A DNA stretch of 64,000 bases from Sipunculus nudus. Its lineage: Eukaryota; Annelida; Sipuncula; Golfingiida; Sipunculidae. The position numbers and the translations under genes were made by a program. A model generated the notes under the pieces. It worked only from the letters and a program-made list of their open reading frames with translations. It had not been told where the DNA came from and ran no database searches. Below, piece by piece: positions 13,431 to 24,472 of this stretch (positions are counted from its first letter, which is position 1; each line of letters opens with the position of its first letter). The stretch lies in the NCBI GenBank assembly GCA_026874595.1, contig CM049315.1, forward strand, positions 75,156,401-75,220,400. The letters are read 5' to 3'.

Positions 13431-14170
13431 TGCAGCGAAACGAGCGCTTGACCGAGCGCGATGGTTGGGCTCATTGTGTATGGCATCTGGTCCAGTGTGT
13501 GATACCAAATTAGCACAGACGAACTCTGCGGCAAATAAGTTTGAATGAAGAATAGTTTAACCGGGGCGACATCTCACGTTCGCCGCGCATGGTCCAACGC
13601 GCCCAATGCGGGCGAACAGAAGCTTTGAAGGCAATAAAGAAGTCAGCGGGCCGTTTCTACGCATGGCCAATGCGCTCTGTCTCTTCTAGAGAACTTGTTT
13701 CAGTTGAAGACCCTTCATTGGGCTGGAAGAAGTAGTTAACAGTCTCCTATCATCAGCTCAGAAGATGTCAACGGTTGCTCGCTCGGCTGATATCCGCACG
13801 ATGGGAGTTCAGGGTGACGCAGAGCCAACAAGCCCTTTAAATAAGTCAAAACTCCCCTGACTTATGTGATAGGGTCTTCTATGTAATTCCTTTTAGCTCG
13901 CCAGCGGTGGACCCAAATACAATGTCGGGTAAACAACGCTAGTTCAGGGGAACAGGTCAGGAATCAATCAGTTTGACAGTAAATTGTTCAACACAGGCAG
14001 AATGGGACAGAGGCTCTTGTCTGTGGCCGGGCTGAAACAACATCGAACCTATATGGCCGAGCCCACCTCAAGCTCAGAGGGATCAATAACTTAAAGTGAC
14101 AAGGAGACCTGCGTGAACATCGCCGCCCAACACAATAACCTGTAATTGCTGGCCGTAAAATATGAAAATA
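13430..14170. other. Candidate conserved or promoter-like island, GC-richer than surroundings
   Basis: CpG-containing tract with facing blocks CGTTCGCCGCGCATGG and CCCAATGCGGGCGAAC (about 13578-13617), CCAAT-type sites and no simple repeats. No coding sequence recognised. Confidence 0.3.
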
Positions 14171-14628
14171 AACCTTAATTGCGCCACTCCTTTTTGGCGT
14201 TTATTCCCCGTTTCATAAGTAACTTGTTGAGTCTCCAGAATACACTTTTATTTATGACGACATCTGTTCATATCGCCTGCCCGCCTTTTAGACGTGGCTT
14301 GAATATTCGGTCTTTTCCTGCCGGCGACTGTATCACAAGTGTTGTTAACATAAAACATCATCAGCGACTGCCATTATAGAGAACATATGACCAGCAATTC
14401 AGCCGCTTTACAAGTATATGTTTTTTATACCAGAGTACATGCGGACACTTGATTTTATGAAAGCAGATTCCGTAATGTTGTTCTTTGCTATAAAGACCGT
14501 TATTTACTCTGATGAATGAGTTGTCTGTAATGCGTAGAGCCTCTGTGACTGTGACGCAAAATCGAAGCTTAATTATGTAAGACGGTCTTTTTGCAAAGTA
14601 AAGAGGTATCTTTCTTATATTAAGGTAT

Positions 14629-14700
14629 CAGGGGCGGATCTAGAAGGAGGGGTTGAGGGGGATTACCCCCTCGTCACAGGGCAAAAGTACCCTTTTCACA
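14629..14700 (+). mobile_element. Fragment of a GGCGGATC-ended DNA element
   Basis: CAGGGGCGGATCTAGAAGG followed by a G-rich then CCCC-rich tract resembles the left end of the element at 52330. No second end found nearby. Confidence 0.35.
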
Positions 14701-16120
14701 GTGTTTCACGATTCTCAAAACATATATTTCTCTTGCTGGAGTTGTGAACAATATTTAGTCTATTGGTCTCTCAATGAACTTCGTCTATATAGTGTGTTAG
14801 TCTTTTTTCCCTATACTTTCCCCAAATCCTGGATCCTTCCCCGTGTACATACCGTTTATCCAATGCGATGATGGTGATTTGGTGAACATTTGAACATATT
14901 AAAAACGTCATTATTGGCGCAAGTCATTTTTGCGTTTCATCCTGACTTTTAATGTAAATATGCATTCTTTAACAGTGATATCGTGGTCTCGAGATTTAAA
15001 TTTGTTTAAATATGATACATGCTCGCTAGCAATATATAGGTATAATTGTGTAGCAGAATACTTATACATGCACTTGGTATAATATGTTTACATTCTTAAT
15101 GTAAATTTACTAAATTATATGATGAGAGTTGAACAACACTCACTGCATGTGATGATGTTAAAACTATATGCAGTTACAAAACAAATATGTTTTTATTATT
15201 AATACCATCATTCTTTTACCTCATACATTAACATGCGCAAATCTTCAGTTCTAAACGGTTAACATGATAAATTCGATCCATTGAAAAACATGAAATATAT
15301 AATCAACGAACTCAAAACTGAATATCACAATTTAATATATATGCAGTTCATTAAGACTTGGAACTATGCCCTAACACACGGTCTGTCTTTCAATTTTCAC
15401 TTGTTTTATATATGTTGTTTTGTTACTGAAATGACATTTTAACATTTTATTAAATAAGAAAGTAGTCGGTTATTACAATGGTAATCAATGTTTTGGCTGA
15501 GATAGAAGGAGTAAATGTTTGAGTGGATTTACGTGAATTATCAGCAATGTATTCAGTATCTCAGAAGGAAACCTAATATCTTTATTTTTATAAAATGAAG
15601 AACGTTAAAAATTCACACAGTACTGGAACTTTGAGTTATATTGAAGGTTTATTGAAGAACAAATTTAACACCCCGGATCATTTTGGATTTGACTTTTGTA
15701 TGTTCTTCATGTCATTAAGTACGTAGAAACATAATTCTCAGACGGTCCGTGTCCGGAATCTGTTCCGGTGTTAAAAGGAATGTTACCCTTAATGAGGATA
15801 ATTAATGACATGATACGCTTTCCTTGGTGATACACAAGACTTTTTTTCTGCATTCTGGATGATCTTGATCGTTAACGAGGTCTGGTGATCTTTGGTGAAT
15901 ATCTTCAAAGCCCGACATCTTCAGCGTCCAGAGAGGATGCGGGGAATGCCTCGTGATGCTGACTGCTGCGTCTGAGTGCTGCAGCTATGAAGGTAGTAGC
16001 CATTTCATGCCCGGGGAACGTCTGTTCTAACAGCTCTATCAAGCTAACAATTCTCTTCCTGCCCAGGGCTTTTGGCACAACTTACAGGAGACTGGCGTGG
16101 TCGTCTGGCAGTTAAAGGTT
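14701..16120. other. Non-coding, no gene seen
   Basis: AT-rich with nothing recognisable. GC rises after 15850 without a coding frame. Confidence 0.5.
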
Positions 16121-16121
16121 A

Positions 16122-16231
16122 CCCCCGGTTAAAGTTACCCCCAATAACTTGAAACTGATTTCAGAATACCTAGGTGGGGGAAACGATGATCAATTTCATT
16201 TTACCCTTGTGATTTCGATGACCTTCAAATG

Positions 16232-16297
<66 letters not shown>

Positions 16298-16306
16298 TAA
16301 TAATAA

Positions 16307-16361
<55 letters not shown>

Positions 16362-16401
16362 TATTATAATAATTAATATTATTATTATTATTATTATTAT
16401 T

Positions 16402-16433
<32 letters not shown>

Positions 16434-16866
16434 CGTTCTTGTTGTTGTTTTTCGACTTCTTCTTCTTATTATTATTATCATTATAATTATTATTTGCCAA
16501 GGCTTTGTCACTGTTAATTTTGTTTAAATAAATTGTGTTATTGTGTACTAGATTATGAATTTAAAAAATAATATATGTTTGTATGTATGGGGCGGGGTTA
16601 TGTTACATGCGCTTTGACCAAGTTAGTAATAACATATTGTTATTTTTTATAGATATCGAGGGTTAATTTTTAATCTATCATTGTTTTATTCAATTAACAT
16701 GTCATGTGTTGTAAAAACAAGAAATCATAATATCAGCACGACCAGCCTCGGTGGGGAGAAAAATCTGAAAAATTTGGTATACTTTTCAAAATCACGCTTC
16801 CTCTCAGGGGAGAAATATGACAACAATTTCAAATGATCAGGGGCCTGGGGTAACTTTAACAGGGGG
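16122..16866. mobile_element. Inverted-repeat element carrying a large triplet-repeat block
   Basis: The left end has CCCCCGGTTAAAGTTACCCC from 16122. The right end has GGGGTAACTTTAACAGGGGG up to 16866, an imperfect inverted repeat of about 20 bp. The interior is dominated by (TAA)n, (ATT)n and (GTT)n. No target duplication was found. Confidence 0.45.
16231..16450. repeat. Compound triplet microsatellite (TAA)n-(ATT)n-(GTT)n
   Basis: About 130 bases of TAA repeats, then ATT repeats (from about 16373) and GTT repeats (to about 16450). The TAA and ATT parts are mutually complementary and can form a hairpin. Open frames across it are artefacts of the repeat. Confidence 0.95.
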
Positions 16867-17280
16867 AGCCCCTGGTCTTTACACCGGACAGGCTTACAGG
16901 AAGATCTCCAAGGTACAGCGACTCAATTTTTTCACCACTTAGGAACAAGGATGAGAAAGACTCCGTGGTTTGACCTTTTATTTACAGAGCTGTAAGTGCG
17001 ACACGCCAGAACCGCCGTGGAGTGGTTTATACAACGGTAACATCGGTGTAATGATATTTTATGTTTTACGCCAAATCCGAATGAGGGCTATCGCCTTCAT
17101 TGACCACCAAAGATAAACTCCTACAGAGAAATCATATGTTCTTTCTGTATGAACTGGTGATAACATGGAAAGCGCTACAATTATAAGGAATGATACATTT
17201 ATGTGTACTATATTTGCATTAAGTGTTATACTTGCAATATTCATAGGATTTTTTTTATGTTACCATGAGGAATTTACAGT

Positions 17281-17535
17281 ATAAATCCATCTCTATGGGA
17301 ACAGGAAAATTGCTGTGTTCTGTACAAGCTGGCTATCGTGCAGTCACTCGATCGTGCGGAACACATTTGTGTTCATGCGGTCAAAAAGTCAACTAACAGG
17401 TGGCTTTATCGATATGTTGAGTCAAAACGGCATTTTTCTCTCACATGTTAGACGTTTTTAGATATAACACAAACATATTTAACGAATTGTCTGGTTTACT
17501 TTAAGTGACAGCCTACTTGTAAACTCTAAGAAAAA
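17281..17535 (+). repeat. Dispersed repeat pair A, copy 2
   Basis: Second copy of the repeat at 2005-2270, with GTACAAGCTGGCTATCGTGC, GAGTCAAAACGGCATTTTTC and AAGTGACAGCCTACTTGTAA. Confidence 0.65.
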
Positions 17536-17554
17536 GTGTTCTTGGGGGTTGTTC

Positions 17555-17660
17555 TAAGAACCAACATGGTTTTGTCAAGAACCATGGCTTAAGAAGGAAC
17601 CATTTTCTCAGGGAAAAGGTTCCATTTGGCACTTGGAGGTTCTTGTCATAATCATAATTT
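17555..17660. repeat. GGTTCTT/AAGAACC-rich short repeat
   Basis: Alternating GGTTGTTCTAAGAACC, AAGAACCATGG, AAGGAACC and AGGTTCC blocks form several small inverted pairs. Possible MITE; only one copy in the window. Confidence 0.3.
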
Positions 17661-18297
17661 ATTATAAAGTTTCAGATGGAACCCTTGTTGCGAATGGCGT
17701 CTATTTATTTTCAAGGGGGGGATGGTTCACATGCGTGTGAGGGTAGTCCAAGTTTTTTTGTCTGTGTTACAATTTTCAAATATGTTACAATTCAGTATAA
17801 GTTTTTTTTTTAAAAAAAGGTATATAAATAAATATTATTTTCTGAATAGCGGGGGGGGGGGGGTAATTACATTGACCATCCACATTGCATGCGCTATAAC
17901 TACAAACAGACCGTATTACGAGAAATGAACCGAATGTGGTACCGAATTTGTTTTTTTTTCGAGTATTAATATAAATATATTGGATACCGTATGTTCAACT
18001 CGGTACCTCTGGAACCCGTATTTGACACGCTTCTATAGTGTGAAAACGGCTTGACACGTTCTTCAAAGATATGTTCGATTTTTACATATACTTTAAGGCG
18101 TTTACTTTCTCCGATGACAACTTCACTAAATATTAACGAATATTTATATATTTGATATAGATGTATATTTCACGTAATTAAAAAAAATATAAATCCTGTA
18201 TTTTGTATCGCAATTCCTTTTTATGTGGAAATAAAAGCATTAGATTTAATATATGACCTCCAATGTTATGGGATAATGGTCATTTAAAAATATATAT

Positions 18298-18453
18298 TGT
18301 TACGGGGTGACAGAAAAGCGGACCGAACTTTCTCGCTCGTAAAGCTAACTTTTCTAGCGAAGCGGTAGTTACGCCGGTCTTGTGCGCCACCCAAATTGGT
18401 TCGAATCCGGGATCGGCCCAGTATTTTCCCCTGAGCAATTTGTCTACGTAACA
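18298..18453 (+). mobile_element. Solo LTR of the TRIM-like family
   Basis: A 156-bp unit running TGTTACGGGGTGAC...TACGTAACA, the same family as the LTRs at 11 kb and 63 kb but on the opposite strand and without a partner. It is flanked by ATAT on both sides (the TA-rich flanks make the exact duplication length uncertain). A solo unit is the expected product of LTR-LTR recombination. Confidence 0.75.
18355..18408 (+). promoter_or_regulatory. tRNA-like Pol III promoter (A and B boxes) within the LTR
   Basis: TAGCGAAGCGG (18355-18365) matches the A box TRGCNNAGYGG at every position. GGTTCGAATCC (18398-18408) matches the B box GGTTCGANTCC at every position. The 43-base start-to-start spacing is that of a real tRNA gene. 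In the 11-kb LTRs, on the minus strand, the unit also shows a D-arm-like GCGAA/TTCGC stem (best in the 11275-11431 LTR) and a T-arm with a CTGGG/CCCGG-type stem. Pol III transcription is inferred. Confidence 0.6.
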
Positions 18454-18464
18454 ATATATATATA

Positions 18465-18565
18465 TCTATATATTAATAGCGTAAGGCAATTTTTGTAATT
18501 TTCCGTATCTTCTCTGACACCACATTACGGATTGCCGTGATTTTCGACAAACATATGCTCTGGGT
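18465..18565 (+). mobile_element. Helitron-family fragment with intact 5' end
   Basis: Starts TCTATATATTAATAGCG after an A and is similar to the 19936 copy through the ACGGATTGCCGTG stretch (CCGTATCT, ACGGAT...CGTG). The hairpin and CTAG end are not found. It begins 12 bases after the solo LTR. Confidence 0.5.
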
Positions 18566-18962
18566 TTGTCCGAAGAGATTCCACCCACTTTTATTTACAA
18601 TAATTGCGTATTACGTGCATAATGAATAATTTAAATATTTCCTTCCCCGCGGGCGCCTCTTTTTTTTGTTTCTTCGGGCCTGGTAACACAATGGCCATAG
18701 AGTATGTGGTGGCGGGACCGAGTTTGACTCCGGGGGCCCTGTCTGAGGTTTTCTTACGTTTGCGGTCACCGGCCCGAAATAATCCCCACCGGCGATCCCT
18801 TCTCAAAAGGGGAATCTTTCAAAGAACTGTTTTGCAGGCCTTCCTGCGACCAGGGGTTGCGCAAAGAGGGCTCCTGCCTGAGACCCCCCTCACGTGACCT
18901 AATATGCTTAAGTGCACATCTACCGGGTGACAGGAAAGCGTCATGGTAAGGCCAAGAAAAAC

Positions 18963-19239
18963 GTTTGGTTCTCAGGCACTTTTTTTCAGAAACCTGTGCG
19001 GGCGGGAGATATTATAACTTTGTTTTGTATGTTTCGATAAAAATGTCATGTGATCAGGGAAAAGTATGAAAATAACAGAAATGTTTTGCTAAACAGGCAA
19101 AAGCACTCCGTAATAGAGGAAATCTGATCAAAATGTATTATTTTATCTTCTTGAAATATGAAAATCAAAATCAAAATTTTAAATGCGGGGGTGGGGGGGG
19201 GGGGGGGGAATTGACGCGGGTGGTGCCTGAGAACCAAAC
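18963..19239. mobile_element. MITE with 17-bp perfect terminal inverted repeats, copy 1
   Basis: The left end GTTTGGTTCTCAGGCAC (18963-18979) is the exact reverse complement of the right end (19223-19239). The interior is AT-rich with GCGGGCGG-type blocks near both ends and a poly-G run near 19185-19208. No coding capacity. Superfamily not identified. Confidence 0.7.
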
Positions 19240-19935
19240 TTTTTATTTATTTTTTTTTTGTGCCTTATACAGTCACACCGGTCCCACGAAGTCCAGGGCC
19301 CTGCATGATATTGAGGTCCTTGACAAATATTCACCAACACATGTAGGCCTACTATGTAACAGATGTAAAGAAAATGTTAACCAAATTCACGTCGTGGTTG
19401 GTACAGTGTGATGTGTACACCTGTGGAGAGGCACCACCAAAGTTGTAAACACATAATATTGACTTAAAATGTTTGACATGGAGATTTTTTCTCATTATAG
19501 CAGTTACAAATGTAAAACTTCTGTAAAATTGTAAATTTAATAAGTTTGTACTGGTATTTGTTCCTTTTACATGCATGTGCCAATTCATTTTCAATGTTTA
19601 TGTTCTCTTTTGTTTTTATAGACTTTTAATTCTTTCATTTAGTATGAATGCTTACTGCGTATAAGTCATGGCCATTATTGTTACTATTTCCACGGGTAAA
19701 ACTGGTATTTTTTGCATTTTCGTCAATGGTCTATTCCATGGACGGTTTCTTTTGTATATATATGTGATATTGTTGATCAGTTTCTCATGTCACATGGTAT
19801 ATGTGTAGGTGACTATTTGTCCCTGACATGTTAGGCACTGGCTTGGGGCAACCGTGTGCGACTGTACGCTGATCCGAACATGTCCCGAACGCTATTCCGA
19901 AAGAATTTTATCCACAACACCATACATATAATGGA

Positions 19936-20061
19936 TCTTTATATTAATAGCGTAACGCGATTTGTGTGATTTTCCGTATCTCCGGAATTTATAGATTTCC
20001 AATACCACCGTACGGATCGTCGTGTTCGCCCCAAACCGTGCGTAGCACGGGTAATTGCTAG
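19936..20061 (+). mobile_element. Very short non-autonomous Helitron (126 bp)
   Basis: Starts TCTTTATATTAATAGCG and ends CTAG. A perfect 6-bp hairpin (CCGTGC/GCACGG, 20036-20050) sits seven bases before the CTAG, as in Helitrons. It is inserted precisely between A (19935) and T (20062), the Helitron target. Confidence 0.72.
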
Positions 20062-20261
20062 TATATATAATAAATATATATATATACAAAACAAATTCAA
20101 TATTTAAATAAACACACATGTAGGACAGCGACAGAACAGAAGAAAATTCGTTGTCTGTACATATAACAATAAATTAAAGTGGATGGTCTGTTTTCCTTCG
20201 CGACAATATTTTAATCTCTTGGCTAAAATTGTCGCAGAATGTTATGATTTTGAGCAGGTAA

Positions 20262-20262
<1 letters not shown>

Positions 20263-20331
<69 letters not shown>
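20263..20331. repeat. (TA)n microsatellite
   Basis: About 34 uninterrupted AT units directly after GAGCAGGTAAG. Confidence 0.97.
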
Positions 20332-20333
<2 letters not shown>

Positions 20334-20859
20334 ATTTAAATATGGTTTTAATTAATAACCACCAACCTACCGGCCTTAGGTGTTTCTCGTATACTTAAAT
20401 TTGTTCTGATCAAAATATGTTTTTGTTGGTTCCTGTAATTTGTATAGCGGACAAAGCTAATGATATCTCCCCTATTCATAATGCATGATAAACTATATAT
20501 ACCCCAACATGCTATATATACCACATCCCCTAGTACTAAAGCATCGGTGACTCGATAAAAACTTAATGGAAATGACTGGAACTTTAAGTGTTCTCCATAT
20601 TTTAAAAATCCGGAATTTATATGTTTTTAACATTCTATCATTTGATCATAAGAAGATTTATCTATCATTATCTCCCATGATGAACTGCTGGGTAATTCCC
20701 TTTTCCTCTGTCTAAGTACACAGAACTAATTACCTGAGTGCCTGAGAAAAAGGAGCGGAACAAGCTGGAAAAGACAAATGAAAGCCTTGTTGAAGAAATG
20801 AAATGCCAAGTTAAGTAAAAGAAGTCCTTAGCACAAAACAGGTTGGTGTAAGCGCACGG

Positions 20860-21900
20860 CGACAACTTGCGGGTGCTTGCATGCCTCCACCAATTACTGT
20901 GTCATCACAACGGAGTGAAAATCCATTATAAAGCGCCTTAGGCACTTCCAGAGCAAAATTCCTTTAAATAAGTGGGTCTCTAGTTAGATTAGGAGGCCAA
21001 TAACATCGTTAAACTCGTTTATCTCCGGGAATATATGGCGTGGAGTTGTCAGCAGTTAGTCGCTCACTAGCTTATCGATTCCGAACAGTCGTCTATTGGA
21101 TGGTGGTCCTGCCGGTTTGTCTCGCCTCTGGCGGAAGTCATGCACTGGACCACGAAGTCTGACCACACCAAACTCCCGGGGGACCTCTATCAAAGGACCG
21201 GCTAATAAGTGACAAAATTGTTCTTCAATTTCTACTTCCCTGACAGCGCCTGTCATCGAAAGATTACAGAACTAGTAAACTGATTACCACAAACGCCCCC
21301 TTTGAGGGTCCATTCAACCCAAATGTCTTATTGTGAACCAGGAAACAAGACGGTAACTACAGAATTCAAGTTAAATTAGCCCTAACAGGCAATTCCACTA
21401 GTTAAACAACCGGCTGAGATAAAGGTCACGTCACCGCTTCAGTCCTTTGCGATTATAGAAACTAGTGTTGATAAAAGGGTACTAATAAGTTTAATTGAGC
21501 AAACCGAACAAGTGGAGCCATTTTATTGACAAATATGCCAACTTTAGCAAGAGCCACTTTTAGACGTTTCAACAAGTGATACGCGTTAATTTAAAGCAAT
21601 ATTTGCTCACATTGACGGTACATGAAAACATGTAGCATGTCATTGTGCATTATAACTTAAGCAGAAGAAAATTCCATGCCGCATGACGGCTGCATCCTTT
21701 GTAACAAGGCCGGGGTCCTTGGAGATTTGACTTCAAACAGGAAATTTCAGAGGGATTTTCATCAAAGCGGCACCGCCTTTTTCAAAGACATCGAACGATA
21801 TAACCAAAAATTCAAAGTGAAAAGTGTTTCAAAATAAAACATTATAAACACGACATGACGCCTTGTCAGTCTAATACGATTTGTGGTTTCATCTCAGGCA
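20860..21900. other. Candidate conserved non-coding island
   Basis: About 1 kb of complex sequence with TALE-type CTGACAG...CTGTCA (about 21240-21256), AACCACA-like and GATA-like sites and few repeats. No convincing open frame. Confidence 0.3.
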
Positions 21901-22267
21901 AATGTTGCACTCAGCCCTGACAGAATACAATGAAATACATTAACTAATTACTGTTAAAAGTTATGGCCGTTTATGTCTGTGTTATTTATAAGGAAAATAA
22001 TTTTCTGTGTTTCATTGTCGAGATCTGCCGACTCCTTCGTACTGTACGCTAGAACTACCAAAATACAACATAAAAGTGCAACATATAAGAAAAAATGTAC
22101 ATAAAAATGTGGAAAAAAATTAAATGTGTTGTGTAATAAGTGTACTTCAAAGACATTTAAAAAATTGAAAAAAATTAAAATTAGAATTATTATAAAATCC
22201 CGAAAAGGGAACACAAATATTTTTAAAGACCGGTCGATAAAAGTCGTCTATTATCATAATGTTTATT

Positions 22268-22366
22268 TAAATTATATTATATTATATTGTATTGTATTAT
22301 ATTATATTATTTTATATTATATATTATACTATATTATATAATATTATATTATATTACATTATATTA
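22268..22366. repeat. AT-rich minisatellite (TATAT/ATTAT units)
   Basis: Irregular ATTAT/TATAT pentamers with occasional GTATT variants. Low complexity only. Confidence 0.9.
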
Positions 22367-22692
22367 AAATAAACATGAACATGCAAGTGATTAACGTCTT
22401 TCCACATCAAGGCAAAGCGTATGACTTTTCTTTTCCTTGTGTCATCTTTGCTCAGGAGAAAGAGGCGAGTCAAAAACCACCAGCTTCTAGGCATTGGGAA
22501 AACGAGCTAAGTCCGAGTGCGAGCCAAGCAGACCAATGCAAATCTCCATGTTAAATGAAATTTTGAAATGAAAATTCGAGATAACCTAGCTTCTTCAATG
22601 TTAGTTTTCAACTGCTTTTTACCTGGATGTTGGATTACAAATAATTCCCAATGCAGAGCTAAATCTTCGCATATTTAAGGCCAAAATAAAAA

Positions 22693-23001
22693 AAAGGTAT
22701 GGTTCTCAGGCACTTTTTTTCAGAAACCAATGCGGGCGGGCGGTTTTTTAATTTTTAATTTTTGGTATGTTTCGATAAAAATATCAAATAAAAAGTGAAA
22801 AGCATGATAATAAAATATTTATTTTGCTAAACAAGTAAAAGCACTACATAACAAAGGAAAATGTATGATTTAAATCTTCTTGAAAGAAATGTCCAAGCGG
22901 CTGCAGCTCAAAATTGTTAAATTTCTATTGAAAATCAAAATAAAAATTTTTGATGCGGGGGTTTAAAAGTGATGCGGGCGGTGCCTGAGAACCATACCTT
23001 T
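22693..23001. mobile_element. MITE with 21-bp perfect terminal inverted repeats, copy 2
   Basis: Same family as 18963-19239, with GGTTCTCAGGCAC / GTGCCTGAGAACC inner ends and a shared interior (TATGTTTCGATAAAAAT, GCTAAACA, AAAAGCACT). The outermost bases differ from copy 1 (GGTAT instead of GTTT), yet they remain perfectly complementary between its own two ends. Confidence 0.7.
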
Positions 23002-23093
23002 ATATTTTTTTGGCCTAAGTCTTTGTTGTTTTTGTATACTGTTAGTAGTTCGTACATGTATATAAGTCAATAATATGTGAAAGTTCTTTTCTA

Positions 23094-23216
23094 CTGGACT
23101 CAAGATGGACTCGGCCTGATTTTTCGACCAGAGTCTGTAACTCTGAGTCCTAGTACAAGCCCGGGTCCAAAACCCTTAAGTCCAATAACGGACTTGAGTC
23201 CAACATCATTGGTCCG
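23094..23216. mobile_element. MITE-like GAGTCC repeat
   Basis: GGACTCAAGATGGACTCGG at the left and ACGGACTTGAGTCCAACATC at the right, with several GAGTCC/GGACTC blocks. Related motifs surround the TRIM element at 63.1-63.7 kb. Confidence 0.35.
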
Positions 23217-23274
23217 TTTATTTTTTATTTAATTACATGGATTGTACTAGTTATAATAACTAATACAAGGCACT

Positions 23275-23455
23275 CTCAATGACTCGGATGTTGGCGCTCG
23301 ATAGTGGATAAGGTGGAGGAAACCGGAGGACCCGGAGAAAACCACCGACCTTGGACGGGCCACTACAAACCACTCTCATAGCCACGCAGGGAATCGAACC
23401 TGGGTCATCAGCGGAGAAGGCCGAGCGTTTTACCACTCTGCTGTCCAGGTCCCTA
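23275..23455 (-). mobile_element. tRNA-derived SINE, family 1, copy 1
   Basis: On the minus strand the head has an A-box-like AGCAGAGTGGTAAAACGCTC and a B-box-like GGTTCGATTCC. A conserved body follows with TTTCTCCGGGTCCTCCGGTT. The spacing is tRNA-like. Confidence 0.65.
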
Positions 23456-24147
23456 TTCGTTCTGCATGCGTAGAAGAAAATCCTAAACTATGTATATTAT
23501 ATCCAGATACCAACAAGGGGTGAGCATTTGATAGTGGCCTAAAAATAAGAAAATGCTGAAGGAAGAAAAGTCCTGATGTATTGACGAGCAGGGTCACATA
23601 ATATCAAGTTTGAATTTATGTTTTATTTTACACGAAACCAAAATAGTTCTTCTGGGCTTTCTCACACTATGTTTTCCTTCTCTCTTCCAGATCTTTAAAT
23701 TTCCTGGAAAATCATGTGTGTAATTACAATAAACTACGAAATGTGTGATTGTCTGTAATACAGAAAACATTCTGTGAAGTGGAAATGAATACTCTGGGTT
23801 CAGAGGGCGCACATTAAAGTCGAAATGAAGTATAGAAATAAGGCTTCTCCTTAAATTAGAGTTACCAGTATGCATTGTAAAAGTAGTGGAGATAATCCAT
23901 TTGCACCTGGGATCTGATAGGGAGACCCGTCACTGTTAGGTTTGTTTACATCATCTGGGTGCAGATCTTATATTTTCTGTAAGGGTAAATATATAGTCAA
24001 TAAACCGTTGATGGGGGATCTCTGCCTGACTCCTCAACCAATACATCACCATTATCAAGACTGGCTATCATTGACGGTGACCAAACTGCTACTGTGGTAA
24101 TCGCAGGATCTACATACCAGGGAGATTGGGTATTTTCCCTTTTCTTT

Positions 24148-24472
24148 GCCTCCGACTGGAGGGTATGCGTTCATTCCTGCTTGTGTGTGCGTGTGTGTTT
24201 GTTCGCAACTCGGGAATGGGCCAATGAAGATAAGACTTTAGTGTGGGTCCGGCTTATGATCGGCTCCAGGATGGACTGCCAGAAAAATTCACACGTTCAG
24301 TTACATATGTCGATTGAACATGGGAATATGGACCGAATAAGTGGATGCAAACACTTGTTTGGGAACATATGCACGAACGAACCTTGGAATAAAGGTCAAT
24401 AAGTGAATAAAAACATGGATTACGGAGTAACCCATATTAACGACCGCCCACATAACGGAGGCCTGCATTCGT
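24148..24472 (+). mobile_element. Dispersed repeat family, copy 3 (near full length)
   Basis: Starts GCCTCCGACTGGAGGGTATG, followed by a GTGTGTGCGTGTGTG tract and GGGAATGGGCCAATGAAGA. GAACATGGGAATATGGACCG then leads to the GGAGGCCTGCATTC end. Closest to the copy at 36.7-37.1 kb. Confidence 0.65.

Noticed and set aside
16170-16511. Poly-Ile/Leu/Thr/Asn 'proteins'
   Set aside because: Translation of the triplet microsatellite in several frames.
18298-18453. Plain tRNA-derived SINE
   Set aside because: The paired copies at 11 kb have TG...CA ends, primer site, polypurine tract and target duplication outside both units, which fits LTRs rather than a SINE.
23341-23455. Functional tRNA gene
   Set aside because: A and B boxes are present but the stems are degraded and a SINE body follows. 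A repeat is the better reading. Same for 43.0 and 44.5 kb.
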